DNA of 64,000 bases from Streptomyces globosus (lineage in GTDB: Bacteria > Actinomycetota > Actinomycetes > Streptomycetales > Streptomycetaceae), in assembly GCF_003325375.1 (NCBI RefSeq), contig NZ_CP030862.1, positions 2,049,501-2,113,500 of the forward strand, in the 5' to 3' direction. The notes under the pieces were generated by a model. It saw nothing but the letters and a program-made list of their open reading frames with translations, was not told where the DNA came from and searched no databases. The position numbers and the translations under genes were made by a program. This document shows, in pieces, positions 28,519 through 37,286 of this stretch. Every line of letters starts with the position of its first letter. Positions within the stretch are counted from its first letter, which is position 1.

Positions 28519-29307
28519 TCAGGACCGGCCTGCCGGGCCGTGCAGCCACCGCGCGGCGGCAGCCGCCGTACCCGCCTCCGGCACCCCGGCCGGCACCGGC
28601 GGGCGGCGCACCACCAGCACCGGGACACCCGCCTCGCGGGCGGCGGCCAGCTTCGGGGCGGTCGCCTGGCCGCCGCTGTCCTTGGTGACGAGGACGTCGA
28701 TGCGGTGCCGGGCGAGCAGCGCGCGCTCGTCGTCCAGGCTGAACGGCCCGCGCGCCAGGAGGACTTCCAGGCGCGGCGGCGCGGGCGCCGCCGGCGGGTC
28801 CACCGAGCGCACCAGGAACCACGGGTCCGCGAGGTGCGCGAAGGCGTGCAGACCGGTCCGGCCGGTGGTCAGGAACACCCGGCTGCCGAGCCCGGGCAGG
28901 AGGGACGCGGCCTCCGCGAGGTCGGCGGCGAACGTCCAGTCGTCCCCCGGCCCGGGCGACCATCCGGGGCGGCGCAGCGCCAGCAGCGGCACGCCCGCCA
29001 GCCGGGCCGCGGCCGCCGCGTTGAAGCTCATCCGCTCCGCGAACGGGTGGGTGGCGTCGACGAGATGCGTGACCGCGTGCGCGGCGATCCAGGCGGCGAG
29101 CCCCTCCGGCCCGCCGAACCCGCCGATCCGCACCCCGCCCGGCGGCAGCACCGGCGCGGCCACGCGGCCCGCCAGGGACGTCGTCACCCGCCACGGGCGG
29201 CCCGCGGCGTCCGCCGCCCCCTCCGCGAGGAGCTCCGCGAGGCGCCGGGCCTCGGTGGTGCCGCCCAGCACCAGGACGTGCGGCCCGGATCCCGCCTCAG
29301 CAGACAT
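28519..29307 (-). CDS. cobK: Precorrin-6A reductase (CobK)
   Basis: 262 residues. NADPH-type start HVLVLGGTTEARRLAELLAEG; then THLVDATHPFAERMSFNAAAAA, RVFLTTGRTGLHAFAHL and the conserved DVLVTKDSGGQATAPKLAAAREAGVPVLVVRRP. It reduces precorrin-6A to precorrin-6B. The start overlaps the cobM end by 11 bases; last gene of the cobL-cobM-cobK unit. Confidence 0.94.
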   Translation of the reverse strand: MSAEAGSGPHVLVLGGTTEARRLAELLAEGAADAAGRPWRVTTSLAGRVAAPVLPPGGVRIGGFGGPEGLAAWIAAHAVTHLVDATHPFAERMSFNAAAAARLAGVPLLALRRPGWSPGPGDDWTFAADLAEAASLLPGLGSRVFLTTGRTGLHAFAHLADPWFLVRSVDPPAAPAPPRLEVLLARGPFSLDDERALLARHRIDVLVTKDSGGQATAPKLAAAREAGVPVLVVRRPPVPAGVPEAGTAAAAARWLHGPAGRS

Positions 29308-30046
29308 GCCGGTCGCGCTCGGGCGAGTACAGGTGGCTGTCGCGGAACTGCTCCGCGCCCAGCGTCCGGCCCACGATGATGACGGACGTGCGGACCAGGC
29401 CCGCCTCCTTCACCTGCCCGGCGATGTCGGCCAGCGTGCCGCGCAGGACCAGCTCGTCGGGGCGGCTCGCCATCGCCACCACCGCGGCCGGGCACTCGGC
29501 CCCGTAGTGCGGCAGCAGCTCCTCCACGACCCGGTCGACGTAGCGGGTCGCCAGGTGCAGCACCAGCAGCGCCCCGCTGCGGCCCAGCGTGGCAAGGTCC
29601 TCGCCCGGCGGCATCGGCGTGGCCTGCTGCGCGATCCGGGTCAGGATCACCGTCTGGCCGACCGTGGGAACCGTCAGCTCCCGCTTCAGCGCGGCCGCCG
29701 CCGCCGCGAACGCCGGCACGCCGGGCACGACCTCGTACGGGATCCCCGCCGCGTCGAGCCGGCGCATCTGCTCGGCGACCGCGCTGAAGACCGACGGGTC
29801 GCCGGAGTGGAGCCGCGCCACGTCCAGGCCCGCCTCGTGCGCCCGTACGCACTCGGCGATGATCTCGTCCAGGTTCAGGCGGGAGGTGTCCACCAGGCGG
29901 GCGCCGTCCGGGCACTCGGCGAGCAGCTCGCGCGGGACGAGGCTGCCGGCGTAGAGGCAGACCGGGGCGGCGGCCAGCGTCCGGGCCCCGCGCACCGTGA
30001 TCAGGTCGGCGGCACCGGGGCCCGCCCCGATGAAGTACACGGTCAT
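29297..30046 (-). CDS. cobM: Precorrin-4 C11-methyltransferase (CobM)
   Basis: ATG at 30046 overlaps the cobL stop (ATGA); 249 residues. SAM-dependent tetrapyrrole methylase motifs: VYFIGAGPGAADLITVRGARTL, VCLYAGSLVPRELLA, VARLHSGDPSVFSAVAEQMRRLDAAGIPYEVVPGVPAF and HLATRYVDRVVEEL. It methylates precorrin-4 at C11. Complete, with normal family length. Confidence 0.95.
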   Translation of the reverse strand: MTVYFIGAGPGAADLITVRGARTLAAAPVCLYAGSLVPRELLAECPDGARLVDTSRLNLDEIIAECVRAHEAGLDVARLHSGDPSVFSAVAEQMRRLDAAGIPYEVVPGVPAFAAAAAALKRELTVPTVGQTVILTRIAQQATPMPPGEDLATLGRSGALLVLHLATRYVDRVVEELLPHYGAECPAAVVAMASRPDELVLRGTLADIAGQVKEAGLVRTSVIIVGRTLGAEQFRDSHLYSPERDRHVC

Positions 30047-31356
30047 GACTGCTGGTCCTTGTCGTCGTCGGAGGATGAGGAGGAGGGAGGGGCGGGGGAG
30101 CCGCAAGAGGCCGGGGGAGCGGCCGGCTTGACGACGGACCACTGGGTCACCGGCATCGCCTGCCGCCAGCCCGTGAACCCGCCGACGGGCACGGCGTGCG
30201 CGACGGACAGCTTGACCAGGTCGCCGCCGTGGCGGCGGTGCCGCTCGCCGAGGACGGCCTCGGACTCCAGGGTGACCGTGTTCACGACGAGCCGGCCGCC
30301 GGGCGGCAGCGCCTCCCAGACCGCGTCCAGCAGACCGGGCGCGGTCAGCCCGCCGCCGACGAACACCGCATCCGGGGCGGGCAGTCCGGCCAGCGCCGCG
30401 GGAGCCGAGCCGGTCACCACGCGCAGCCCGGGCACGCCGAGCGCGGCCGCGTTGCGGCCGATCCGGCCGGCCCGCTCCGGGACGCGCTCCACCGCGACCG
30501 CCCGGCAGGACGGGTGCGTCCGCATCCACTCGATGCCGATCGAGCCGGAGCCGCCCCCGATGTCCCACAGCAGCTCCCCGGGCGCCGGGGCCAGCGCGCA
30601 CAGCGTCGCCGCCCGCACATGGCGCTTGGTGAGCTGGCCGTCGTGCTCGTACGCCGCATCCGGCAGGCCCGGCGTCGCGCCGAGCCGCGGGACCGCGGAG
30701 GCCGGGTCCCGGCGGCAGTCCACCGCCACCACGTTCAGCGGGTCGCCCGGCGGACGGTCCCAGCCGTCGGCGGTGCCCTCGTACGCGTCCTCGCGCTCCG
30801 AGCCGAGCTGCTCCAGCACCCGCATGCGGCTCGGGCCGAAGCCCCGCTCGCGCAGCAGCGCCGCGATCTCGCGCGGGCTCGCCGCACCGGAGCTGAGGAC
30901 GAGCACCCGGCGGCCGTCGTGCAGGGCCGCGGCGAGCCGGGCCACGGGACGGCCGACGACCGTCACGACCTCCGTGTCCTCCACCGGCCACCCGAGGCGG
31001 GCGCAGGCGTACGACACGGACGACGGGTGGGGGTGCACCCGCAGGGCCTCGGGCCCGAGCTCCTCGGACAGGGCGCGGCCGATCCCGTAGAACATGGGAT
31101 CCCCGCTGGCCAGGACGGCGACACGGCGCCCGGCGTGCTCGGCGGCGAGCCGCGGCACGGCGGGCCGCAGCGGACTCGGCCACGCCACGCGCTCCCCGGG
31201 GCACTCGCCGGCGGGCAGCAGGTCGAGCTGCCGCGGCCCCCCGATCAGCACCTCGGCGGAAGCCAGGACGTCTTGCGCGGCGGCGGCAAGCCCACCCCAC
31301 CCGTCGGCACCGACGCCGACGACCGAAACGGGCACGGGGGGCGGTACGGGGCTCAC
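30043..31356 (-). CDS. cobL: Precorrin-6Y C5,15-methyltransferase, decarboxylating (CobL)
   Basis: 437 residues, GTG-type start. N-terminal CbiE-like methylase: VSVVGVGADGWGGLAAAAQDVLASAEVLIGGPRQLDLLP, VLASGDPMFYGIGRAL. C-terminal CbiT-like domain: LAPAPGELLWDIGGGSGSIGIEWMRTHPSCRAVAVE and the following Rossmann segments, ending with WRQAMPVTQWSVVKP. It methylates C5 and C15 and decarboxylates the C12 side chain. A short Asp/Ser-rich tail follows the domain. First gene of the minus-strand cobLMK unit. Confidence 0.95.
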   Translation of the reverse strand: MSPVPPPVPVSVVGVGADGWGGLAAAAQDVLASAEVLIGGPRQLDLLPAGECPGERVAWPSPLRPAVPRLAAEHAGRRVAVLASGDPMFYGIGRALSEELGPEALRVHPHPSSVSYACARLGWPVEDTEVVTVVGRPVARLAAALHDGRRVLVLSSGAASPREIAALLRERGFGPSRMRVLEQLGSEREDAYEGTADGWDRPPGDPLNVVAVDCRRDPASAVPRLGATPGLPDAAYEHDGQLTKRHVRAATLCALAPAPGELLWDIGGGSGSIGIEWMRTHPSCRAVAVERVPERAGRIGRNAAALGVPGLRVVTGSAPAALAGLPAPDAVFVGGGLTAPGLLDAVWEALPPGGRLVVNTVTLESEAVLGERHRRHGGDLVKLSVAHAVPVGGFTGWRQAMPVTQWSVVKPAAPPASCGSPAPPSSSSSDDDKDQQS

Positions 31357-31709
31357 GGCGCGCTACCTCGGGATCGGAACGGAGACGGCTGACAGGACGG
31401 CGCATCGAGGACGTCGAGCGGGCGGGCCGCGCGACGGCGGACCGACCCGCACAACCGGCCCGACGGCACGCCCGGCGCCGAACCCGCAGCCTACTGTCCG
31501 GTCACCCGCCCCGATCGCCCGCCCCCCGCCACCAGCGCCCCCCACCTGCACCGAGGGCGCGCCCCGGCCGCCGGCCCGCATGCCGCGCGCCGGTGCAGGC
31601 CCGTCGCACCGGGGGCGCCCTCGTATGAGACCGTCCGCCCCCGGAGTGCGCCGGGGCGCCCCGGATGGGGCCTCAACCCGGGCCCGCCCCCCGCGGCAGA
31701 CTCGGCCGC
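31357..31709. promoter_or_regulatory. Divergent region between cobL and FAD oxidoreductase gene
   Basis: 353 bp without a convincing gene. It must hold the cobLMK promoter (minus) and that of the 31710 gene (plus). I looked for a second cobalamin riboswitch on the minus strand and saw no B12 box. Read on the minus strand, a TAGGCT near 31490 could be a -10 element, weakly supported. Confidence 0.4.
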
Positions 31710-33116
31710 ATGGACGACGACACGGACAACCACCCAGGCGCCGACGACCACGCCGTCGTGCTCGGCGGCGGACTGGCCGGCCTGCTCGCGGCACGGGTCC
31801 TCGCAGCGCGCTTCGCCCGGGTGACCGTCGTGGAGCGGGACGAACTCCCCGACACCGGCCCGGCCTTCCGGCGCGGCGTGCTCCAGTCCAGACACGTCCA
31901 CGTGCTCTGGGCGCGCGGCCTCGACACCATGGAGGAACTCCTCCCCGGCACCACCCGCGAGCTGCTGGCCGGCGGCGCGTCCCTGCTGGAGTCGCCCCGC
32001 GACTTCCTGTGGCTCAGCTCCGCCGACTGGTTCGGCCAGGTGCCCGGCGCGCGCCTGCTGATCGCCGGCCGGGAGCTGATCGACTGGACGCTGCGCCGCG
32101 AGGTCCTGCGCGACGACCGCATCCGCATCCGCGCCGGCGTCCCCGCGGACGGCCTCCTCACCGGCCCGGACGGCCGTACCGTCACCGGAGTCCGGCTCCG
32201 CGGCGGCGAGCGGCTCCCGGCCCGCTTCGTCGTCGACGCGACCGGCCGCGGCTCCCGCGCCCCCGCCTGGCTCGCCGCCCTCGGCCTGCCCGCCCCGCAG
32301 ACCACCCGCTTCGACTCCCACCTCGGCTACTCCAGCCGGTACTACTCCCTCCCGCCCGACCCGGAGCGGCGCTGGCACGGCATGTACGTGCAGGGCCGCC
32401 CCGACATCCCGCGCGGCGGGGTGCTCGTACCCCTGCACGACGGTCGCTGGCTCGCCACCCTCATCGGCAACGGCGAGCACGCCCCGCCGACCGGCGACGC
32501 CGAGTTCCTGGAGTACACGCGGACGCTGCGCAGCCCGGCCATGTACGACGCCCTGCGCGGCGCCGAACCGCTGTCCTCGCCGACCGGCTTCCGCAGCACC
32601 TCCAACGAGCGCCGCCACTTCGAGCGCCTGGACCGCTGGCCGCCGGGCTTCGCGGTGCTCGGGGACGCCGCCTGCCGCTTCAACCCCGTGTACGGGCACG
32701 GCATGACCGTGGCCGCGCTCGCCGCCGGCGCCCTGGCCGCCGCCATCCGCGGACTCACCCCGCGCGAGGTCGCCGCGGCGTCCCGCCGCATCCAGACGCG
32801 CACCGCCGCCGTCGCCGACACCGCCTGGCAGATCGCCACCAGCGAGGACATGCGCTACCCGGGCACGGAGGGCCCGCCCGCGGACCGGGCGACGAAGGTG
32901 CTCCAGCACTACATGGCGCGGGTCATCGCCGGTGCGAACAGCGACCCGGCGCTCTCCCGCCCCTTCTTCCGCGTGCTGTCGCTGTCCGAGCCGCCCGAGA
33001 CGCTGCTGCGACCGGCGACGGTCGTACGGGTGCTGTCCAGGTGGCGGCTGCCCTCGGCCCCGCCGCTGACGGCCGCCTACCCCGCCCACCACGGCGGCCC
33101 GCCCGCCCGGGGCTGA
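31710..33116 (+). CDS. FAD-dependent oxidoreductase, geranylgeranyl reductase/hydroxylase-like
   Basis: ATG at 31710 is preferred over an upstream GC-rich extension; 468 residues. The N-terminal dinucleotide-binding motif is HAVVLGGGLAGLLAARVLAARFARVTVVERD. FAD-contacting segments are RFVVDATGRGSRAP and GDAACRFNPVYGHGMTVAALAAG. This places it among class A flavin monooxygenases and related reductases. The QSRHVHVLWARGLDTMEELLPG segment recurs in a Streptomyces subgroup annotated simply as FAD-dependent oxidoreductases. Substrate unknown; it is not obviously tied to cobalamin or to the protease next door. Confidence 0.8.
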   Translation: MDDDTDNHPGADDHAVVLGGGLAGLLAARVLAARFARVTVVERDELPDTGPAFRRGVLQSRHVHVLWARGLDTMEELLPGTTRELLAGGASLLESPRDFLWLSSADWFGQVPGARLLIAGRELIDWTLRREVLRDDRIRIRAGVPADGLLTGPDGRTVTGVRLRGGERLPARFVVDATGRGSRAPAWLAALGLPAPQTTRFDSHLGYSSRYYSLPPDPERRWHGMYVQGRPDIPRGGVLVPLHDGRWLATLIGNGEHAPPTGDAEFLEYTRTLRSPAMYDALRGAEPLSSPTGFRSTSNERRHFERLDRWPPGFAVLGDAACRFNPVYGHGMTVAALAAGALAAAIRGLTPREVAAASRRIQTRTAAVADTAWQIATSEDMRYPGTEGPPADRATKVLQHYMARVIAGANSDPALSRPFFRVLSLSEPPETLLRPATVVRVLSRWRLPSAPPLTAAYPAHHGGPPARG

Positions 33117-33136
33117 GGCGCCGGGCCGGCGGCCCG

Positions 33137-34183
33137 CTACCCGGCCCGGGTGGCCCGTTCGTACAGCTCGCGGGTCGCGTCGCCGAAGCGGATGCTGTAG
33201 GAGGTCCACTCGTCGCCGCCGCCGTCCCGGCCGCCGATGACGCCGATCAGGGTGCGGCCGCCGGCCAGGACGGGCCCGCCGCTCGTGCCGTTCGGGACGT
33301 CCGCGCAGTCCAGCCGCAGCTGCGTGGCCGACTCGGCGACGGCGGTGGTGGAGCAGTCCAGCGGCTGCTCCGCGCCGCCCGGATAGCCGACGAGCCGCGC
33401 CGGCAGCGGCAGCCCGGCCCCGAACCGGACCGGGTACGCGCCGGCCGTGTCCTCCAGCCGCTCGCCGGGGCGGCCGGGGCGGCGGACGCGCAGGAACGCG
33501 ATGTCGTGGTCCGGGTCCTGGGAGGCCGCCCAGCGGGGGTGCACGTGGATCCGGGTGGGCACCCACACGCCGTGCGGGGCCTGCCTGTCCCGGTAGCCCG
33601 GCACGAAGACGAGGTTCGTGCGGAAGCCCAGCAGCGGGCGGTGCACGCAGTGCGCGGCCGTGGCCACCAAGTCGCCGCCGGGCGCGTGCACGACGACGCC
33701 CGAGCAGTGGTGGGGGCCGTCGCCGTCCCCGCCGGGCGAGAACAGCGCCCCGATCGCCGGCTCGGCGGCGGCGGGGCGCGCGGCGAGCGGCCCGGAGGGC
33801 GCCTGCCCGGCCGACTGCCCGCCGCCGGCAGCCGCGCCGGGCGCCTCGGCCGGGCCGGGTGCTCCGGTCGGGCCGGATGCCTCCGCCGGGCCGGGCGCCT
33901 CCGCCGGGCCGGGGGCCTCGCCCGGCCCGCTCCGCCCGGCCGCCGGGACCTGCCGTACGCCCCCGGCCAGCAGGGCCGCGGCGGCGCGGTCGCCGTCCGC
34001 GGGATCCGCCGCGTAGCTGCCGCGCGCCCGGTCGCCGGTGGCCGAGTGCGCGAGGATCCCGGGCAGCCCCCACGCGTACGCCGCCCCGGCGGCGGCCAGC
34101 AGCACCGTGCCCGCGCCGACGAGGAGCCGGACCCGCAGACGCCGCGAGCGGCGGCCGCTGCCGCTGGTGCTGGTGCTGACCAT
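33137..34183 (-). CDS. Secreted or membrane-anchored trypsin-like serine protease
   Basis: ATG at 34183 (MVSTSTSG); 348 residues. A basic N-terminus is followed by one hydrophobic segment (LLVGAGTVLLAAAGAAYAWGL), either a signal peptide or an anchor. A low-complexity linker of GPAEAPG-like repeats spans about residues 86-116. The S1 domain has the full catalytic triad: His178 in ATAAHC, Asp227 in DHDIAFLRV, Ser301 in NGTSGGPVL. Cys pairs flank the His loop and the active site. The substrate pocket was not resolved. Gene stands alone, convergent with the oxidoreductase; a short CGGGCC/GGCCCG hairpin lies between their ends. Confidence 0.88.
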   Translation of the reverse strand: MVSTSTSGSGRRSRRLRVRLLVGAGTVLLAAAGAAYAWGLPGILAHSATGDRARGSYAADPADGDRAAAALLAGGVRQVPAAGRSGPGEAPGPAEAPGPAEASGPTGAPGPAEAPGAAAGGGQSAGQAPSGPLAARPAAAEPAIGALFSPGGDGDGPHHCSGVVVHAPGGDLVATAAHCVHRPLLGFRTNLVFVPGYRDRQAPHGVWVPTRIHVHPRWAASQDPDHDIAFLRVRRPGRPGERLEDTAGAYPVRFGAGLPLPARLVGYPGGAEQPLDCSTTAVAESATQLRLDCADVPNGTSGGPVLAGGRTLIGVIGGRDGGGDEWTSYSIRFGDATRELYERATRAG

Positions 34184-34339
34184 GTGGAACTCCCGCCCGG
34201 ACGGCTGCACGACACCCGGTCCGGCGGCCGCGCCCGCGCCCGGGGTCCCCGTACCCTACGCGCCCGCCTCGCGGCGGGGCGCAGCAGACGGCATCCTTGA
34301 TCGGCAGGAGCCGCCGAAACCCGCCCCGAGGAGCCGCAG

Positions 34340-35116
34340 TTGACCGCCGTCCGACAGCCGCAGCAGACGGCAGCCGTCCGCCAGGACCCCCGGCGCCACG
34401 TCCCCTTCGACCGGCTCCACAACTTCCGCGACCTCGGCGGCCACCGCACCGCCGGCGGCCGCACCGTGGCGTGGGGCCGCCTCTACCGCGCCGACTCCCT
34501 CGGCAAGCTGCGCGGCGCGGACTGGGAGCGCTTCCTCGGGCTCGGCGTGCGGACCGTCGTCGACCTGCGCTACCCGTGGGAGATCGAGGCCAAGGGCCGG
34601 ATCCCCGAACCTGACCGGTTCACGTACGCCAACCACAGCATCGAGCACCGCCCGTACGACCAGTCCGCCATCGACCCGGACGTCGACCCCTGGCGCTACC
34701 TCGCCGACCGGTTCGCGGAGGTGGCCGAGGACGGCGCCGCCGAGATCCGGCAGGTCCTGGAGCTGCTCGCCGAGGGGCCGGGGCCGGCGGTGTTCCACTG
34801 CACGTCCGGCAAGGACCGCACCGGGCTCGTCGCCGCGCTCGTCCTGACCCTCCTGGAGGTGCCCGAGGAGCAGATCCTCGCCGACTTCGCCCTGACCGAA
34901 CCGGCCACCGCCCGCCTCCTGGCCGACTGGCACGAGGCCAACCCGGGCCGCACCATGCGCTGGCCCGCGTACGGCCGGGCGCCGGCGACCGTGATGTCCC
35001 TGGCCCTCGCCGACCTAACCACCCGCCACGGCTCGCCGGCCGCGTACCTCACGGACCGCGTCGGCATCACGCGGCACACCGCGGAACGCCTCAGGGAGCG
35101 CCTGCTGGTGCCGTGA
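34340..35116 (+). CDS. PtpB-like tyrosine/phosphoinositide phosphatase
   Basis: TTG start at 34340, chosen because GAGGAG sits eight bases upstream; 258 residues. The active-site loop is VFHCTSGKDRTG with Cys154 and Arg160 (C-X5-R), with Asp and Lys in the loop as in M. tuberculosis PtpB, which has broad tyrosine and phosphoinositide activity. The N-terminus has the family start HNFRDLGGHRTAGGRTVAWGRLYRAD and the VRTVVDLRYPWEIE segment. Cytoplasmic, no signal. Its role in Streptomyces is not evident from neighbours. Confidence 0.9.
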   Translation: MTAVRQPQQTAAVRQDPRRHVPFDRLHNFRDLGGHRTAGGRTVAWGRLYRADSLGKLRGADWERFLGLGVRTVVDLRYPWEIEAKGRIPEPDRFTYANHSIEHRPYDQSAIDPDVDPWRYLADRFAEVAEDGAAEIRQVLELLAEGPGPAVFHCTSGKDRTGLVAALVLTLLEVPEEQILADFALTEPATARLLADWHEANPGRTMRWPAYGRAPATVMSLALADLTTRHGSPAAYLTDRVGITRHTAERLRERLLVP

Positions 35117-35170
35117 GCGGGGCCTGCAAGGATGGCGGCGACCACGAGGCCCCACCCCTCCGGAGGACCG

Positions 35171-35506
35171 ATGACCCCCGCCGCCCACCCCCTGGGCACG
35201 CTGATCGCCGACCGCCGCCTGGAGGCCGTACCGCGCGCGGGCGAGGGCGCCCCCTTCCCGCTCGCCCTCGAACTCGGCGCCCCCTACCCCGACCCGGACC
35301 CCTCCGGCGACTGGATCTGCCCCTGCCGCATCGACGGCCTCGACGGCTCAGAGGTGCACGAGGTCCACGGCATCGACGGCATCCAGGCCCTCACCCTCGC
35401 CGCGGACCTCCTGCGCCGCCTCCTCGCCCAGGAGGCCGAGGAGCGCGGCCTCACCTTCACCTGGCTCGGCGAGCCCGGCCTGCACGCCGCCGACGTCCTC
35501 CACTGA
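35171..35506 (+). CDS. Conserved small protein of unknown function
   Basis: ATG at 35171 preceded by GGAGGACCG; 111 residues. Acidic, soluble; central segment SGDWICPCRIDGLDGSEVHEVHGIDGIQALTLAADLLRRLLAQEAEE with a CPC motif, then a short C-terminal strand region. It resembles DUF6968-type small proteins of Streptomyces, but I cannot assign a role. It lies 54 bp after the phosphatase gene and could be co-transcribed. Confidence 0.7.
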   Translation: MTPAAHPLGTLIADRRLEAVPRAGEGAPFPLALELGAPYPDPDPSGDWICPCRIDGLDGSEVHEVHGIDGIQALTLAADLLRRLLAQEAEERGLTFTWLGEPGLHAADVLH

Positions 35507-35598
35507 CGGAGCCCCGGGGGAACCGCCCCCGCCCCCGTCCCGCATCATCGGAGGACCGCACGGCGGGGGACCGGCCCCCGCGACCGAAGGGTGAGCCC

Positions 35599-36054
35599 AT
35601 GTCGACCGGCATCCAGATCCGACCCGTCCGCGCCGGGGACTTCGCGCAGTGGCGCGTCCTCTACCGCGGCTACGCCGACTTCTACGAGGTCGACCAGACC
35701 GAGGAGATGGCGGCGACCGTGTGGTCCTGGCTGAACGACCCCGGCCACGAGGTGTCCGGCCTCGTCGCCGAGGCAGCCGACGGCCGGCTGGTCGGCCTCG
35801 CCCACTACCGCCCCTTCGCCCGCCCCCTGTCCGCCACGACGGGCTGCTACCTGGACGACCTCTTCGTCGCCCCGGAAAGCCGCGGCTCGGGGGCCGCGGA
35901 CCTCCTCCTCACGGCCCTGCGCGACCTGGCGGCGGAGCACGGCTGGAGCGTCGTCCGCTGGATCACCGCGGACGACAACCACCGAGCCCGCAGCAAGTAC
36001 GACCGGGTCGCCACCCGCACGATGTGGATCACCTACGACATGCCGACCTCCTGA
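35599..36054 (+). CDS. GNAT-family N-acetyltransferase
   Basis: ATG at 35599 with GAAGG about 11 bases upstream; 151 residues. GNAT fold: IQIRPVRAGDFAQWRVLYRGYADFYEV at the start, the CoA pyrophosphate-binding loop LDDLFVAPESRGSGAADLLLTAL and the C-terminal VVRWITADDNHRARSKYDRVA. The loop reads R-G-S-G-A in place of the usual Q/RxxGxG/A. Acceptor substrate unknown; this subgroup is often annotated as amine or diamine acetyltransferase-like. Confidence 0.88.
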   Translation: MSTGIQIRPVRAGDFAQWRVLYRGYADFYEVDQTEEMAATVWSWLNDPGHEVSGLVAEAADGRLVGLAHYRPFARPLSATTGCYLDDLFVAPESRGSGAADLLLTALRDLAAEHGWSVVRWITADDNHRARSKYDRVATRTMWITYDMPTS

Positions 36055-36125
36055 CGCGGCCGGCACGAGGCCTTTCCGGGGGAATGAGGACGGTTTCTGT
36101 CCTCGATCGCGGATAGCTTGGCGGT

Positions 36126-37241
36126 ATGGCCTCCAGGACGACGCACCCCGTACTCGGCACCCGCGCGCTCAACCGTGCCACCCTCGCCCGGCAGATGCTG
36201 CTTGAGCGGGCTCCCGTGGAGGCGGGGGAGGCCGTTTCGCGGCTGGTCGGGCTTCAGGCGCAGAATGTGCGGCCTCCCTATTTCCAGTTGCACGCCCGCC
36301 TCGCCTCCTTCCGTCCTGCCGGGCTGGCCGCGGCCATGGAGGCGCGGGAGGTCGTGCGGATGGTGACGCTGCGGTCCACCATCCACACGCATACCGCGCA
36401 CGACGCGCTGACCCTGCGGCCCCTCGTGCAGGCCGCGCGGGATCGGGAGGTGGCACAGTTCCGGAAGGGGCTCGGCGGGGTGGACCTGGAGCGGTTGACG
36501 CGGCGGGTGCGGGACTACGTCGAGGACGAGCCGCGGACCATGGCCGAGATCCGGGCCGAGCTGCTGCGGGAGTGGCCCGGGGCCGATCCGCTGGGGCTGT
36601 CCGTGGCGGCCACCCGGCGGCTGGCGCTCGTCCAGGTGACGCCCCGCGGGGTGTGGGGCCGCAGCGGGCAGGTGCGGCTGACGACCGTGGAGCGGTGGCT
36701 CGGCGCCGAGGCCGTCTCCGCCGCGCAGGAGCGGCCGCAGGGCGTCGACGACCTCGTGCTGCGTTACCTGGGGGCCTTCGGGCCCGCGTCCGTCAAGGAC
36801 ATGCAGGTGTGGGCGGGGACGACCCGGCTGCGGGAGGCCTTCGAGCGGCTCCGGCCGGAGTTGGCGGTCTTCCGCGACCCTGAGGGCGTCGAGCTGTTCG
36901 ACCTGCCCGGTGCGCCGCGGCCCGACGAGGACACGCCCGCCCCGCCCCGCTTCCTGCCGGAGTTCGACAACCTGCTGCTCTCGCACGCCGACCGCAGCCG
37001 CGTCGTCCCGCCCCGGCTCAAGGGGCGCAGCTGGTCGGGCAACCAGGCCCACTGCACGCTCCTCGTCGACGGGTTCCTCGCCGGGCTGTGGCGGCTGCAG
37101 GACGGCGGCGGTCTCACCGTCGAGCTGTTCGACACGATCGGCGCCGCGCAGAAGGACCGCGTCGTCGCCGAAGGGGAGCGGCTGCTCGCCGGCATGACCG
37201 AGCGGAACGGGGCCGTCCGATTCGGGTCAATCCGCGGCTGA
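36126..37241 (+). CDS. AlkZ/YcaQ-like winged-helix DNA glycosylase family protein
   Basis: ATG at 36126, 371 residues. The HTH_42 (DUF1006) family is recognisable from LNRATLARQMLLERAPVEAGEAVSRLVGLQAQN, VRMVTLRSTIHTHTAHDALTLRPLVQ, FGPASVKDMQVWAG and the LPEFDNLLLSHADRSRVVPP segment. The Q-A-Q in GLQAQN corresponds to the catalytic QxQ-type motif of AlkZ glycosylases, which unhook interstrand crosslinks and can serve as self-protection in antibiotic producers. No biosynthetic cluster is adjacent. A TAGCTT at 36114 only seven bases before the ATG suggests a leaderless transcript. Confidence 0.82.
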   Translation: MASRTTHPVLGTRALNRATLARQMLLERAPVEAGEAVSRLVGLQAQNVRPPYFQLHARLASFRPAGLAAAMEAREVVRMVTLRSTIHTHTAHDALTLRPLVQAARDREVAQFRKGLGGVDLERLTRRVRDYVEDEPRTMAEIRAELLREWPGADPLGLSVAATRRLALVQVTPRGVWGRSGQVRLTTVERWLGAEAVSAAQERPQGVDDLVLRYLGAFGPASVKDMQVWAGTTRLREAFERLRPELAVFRDPEGVELFDLPGAPRPDEDTPAPPRFLPEFDNLLLSHADRSRVVPPRLKGRSWSGNQAHCTLLVDGFLAGLWRLQDGGGLTVELFDTIGAAQKDRVVAEGERLLAGMTERNGAVRFGSIRG

Positions 37242-37286
37242 CGCCGCTCTGGTGGGCCCCGCACCGCACACGGCACGATGCCCTCC

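Noticed and set aside
31357..31709. Second cobalamin riboswitch before cobL
   Set aside because: No B12 box or core motif could be found on the minus strand.
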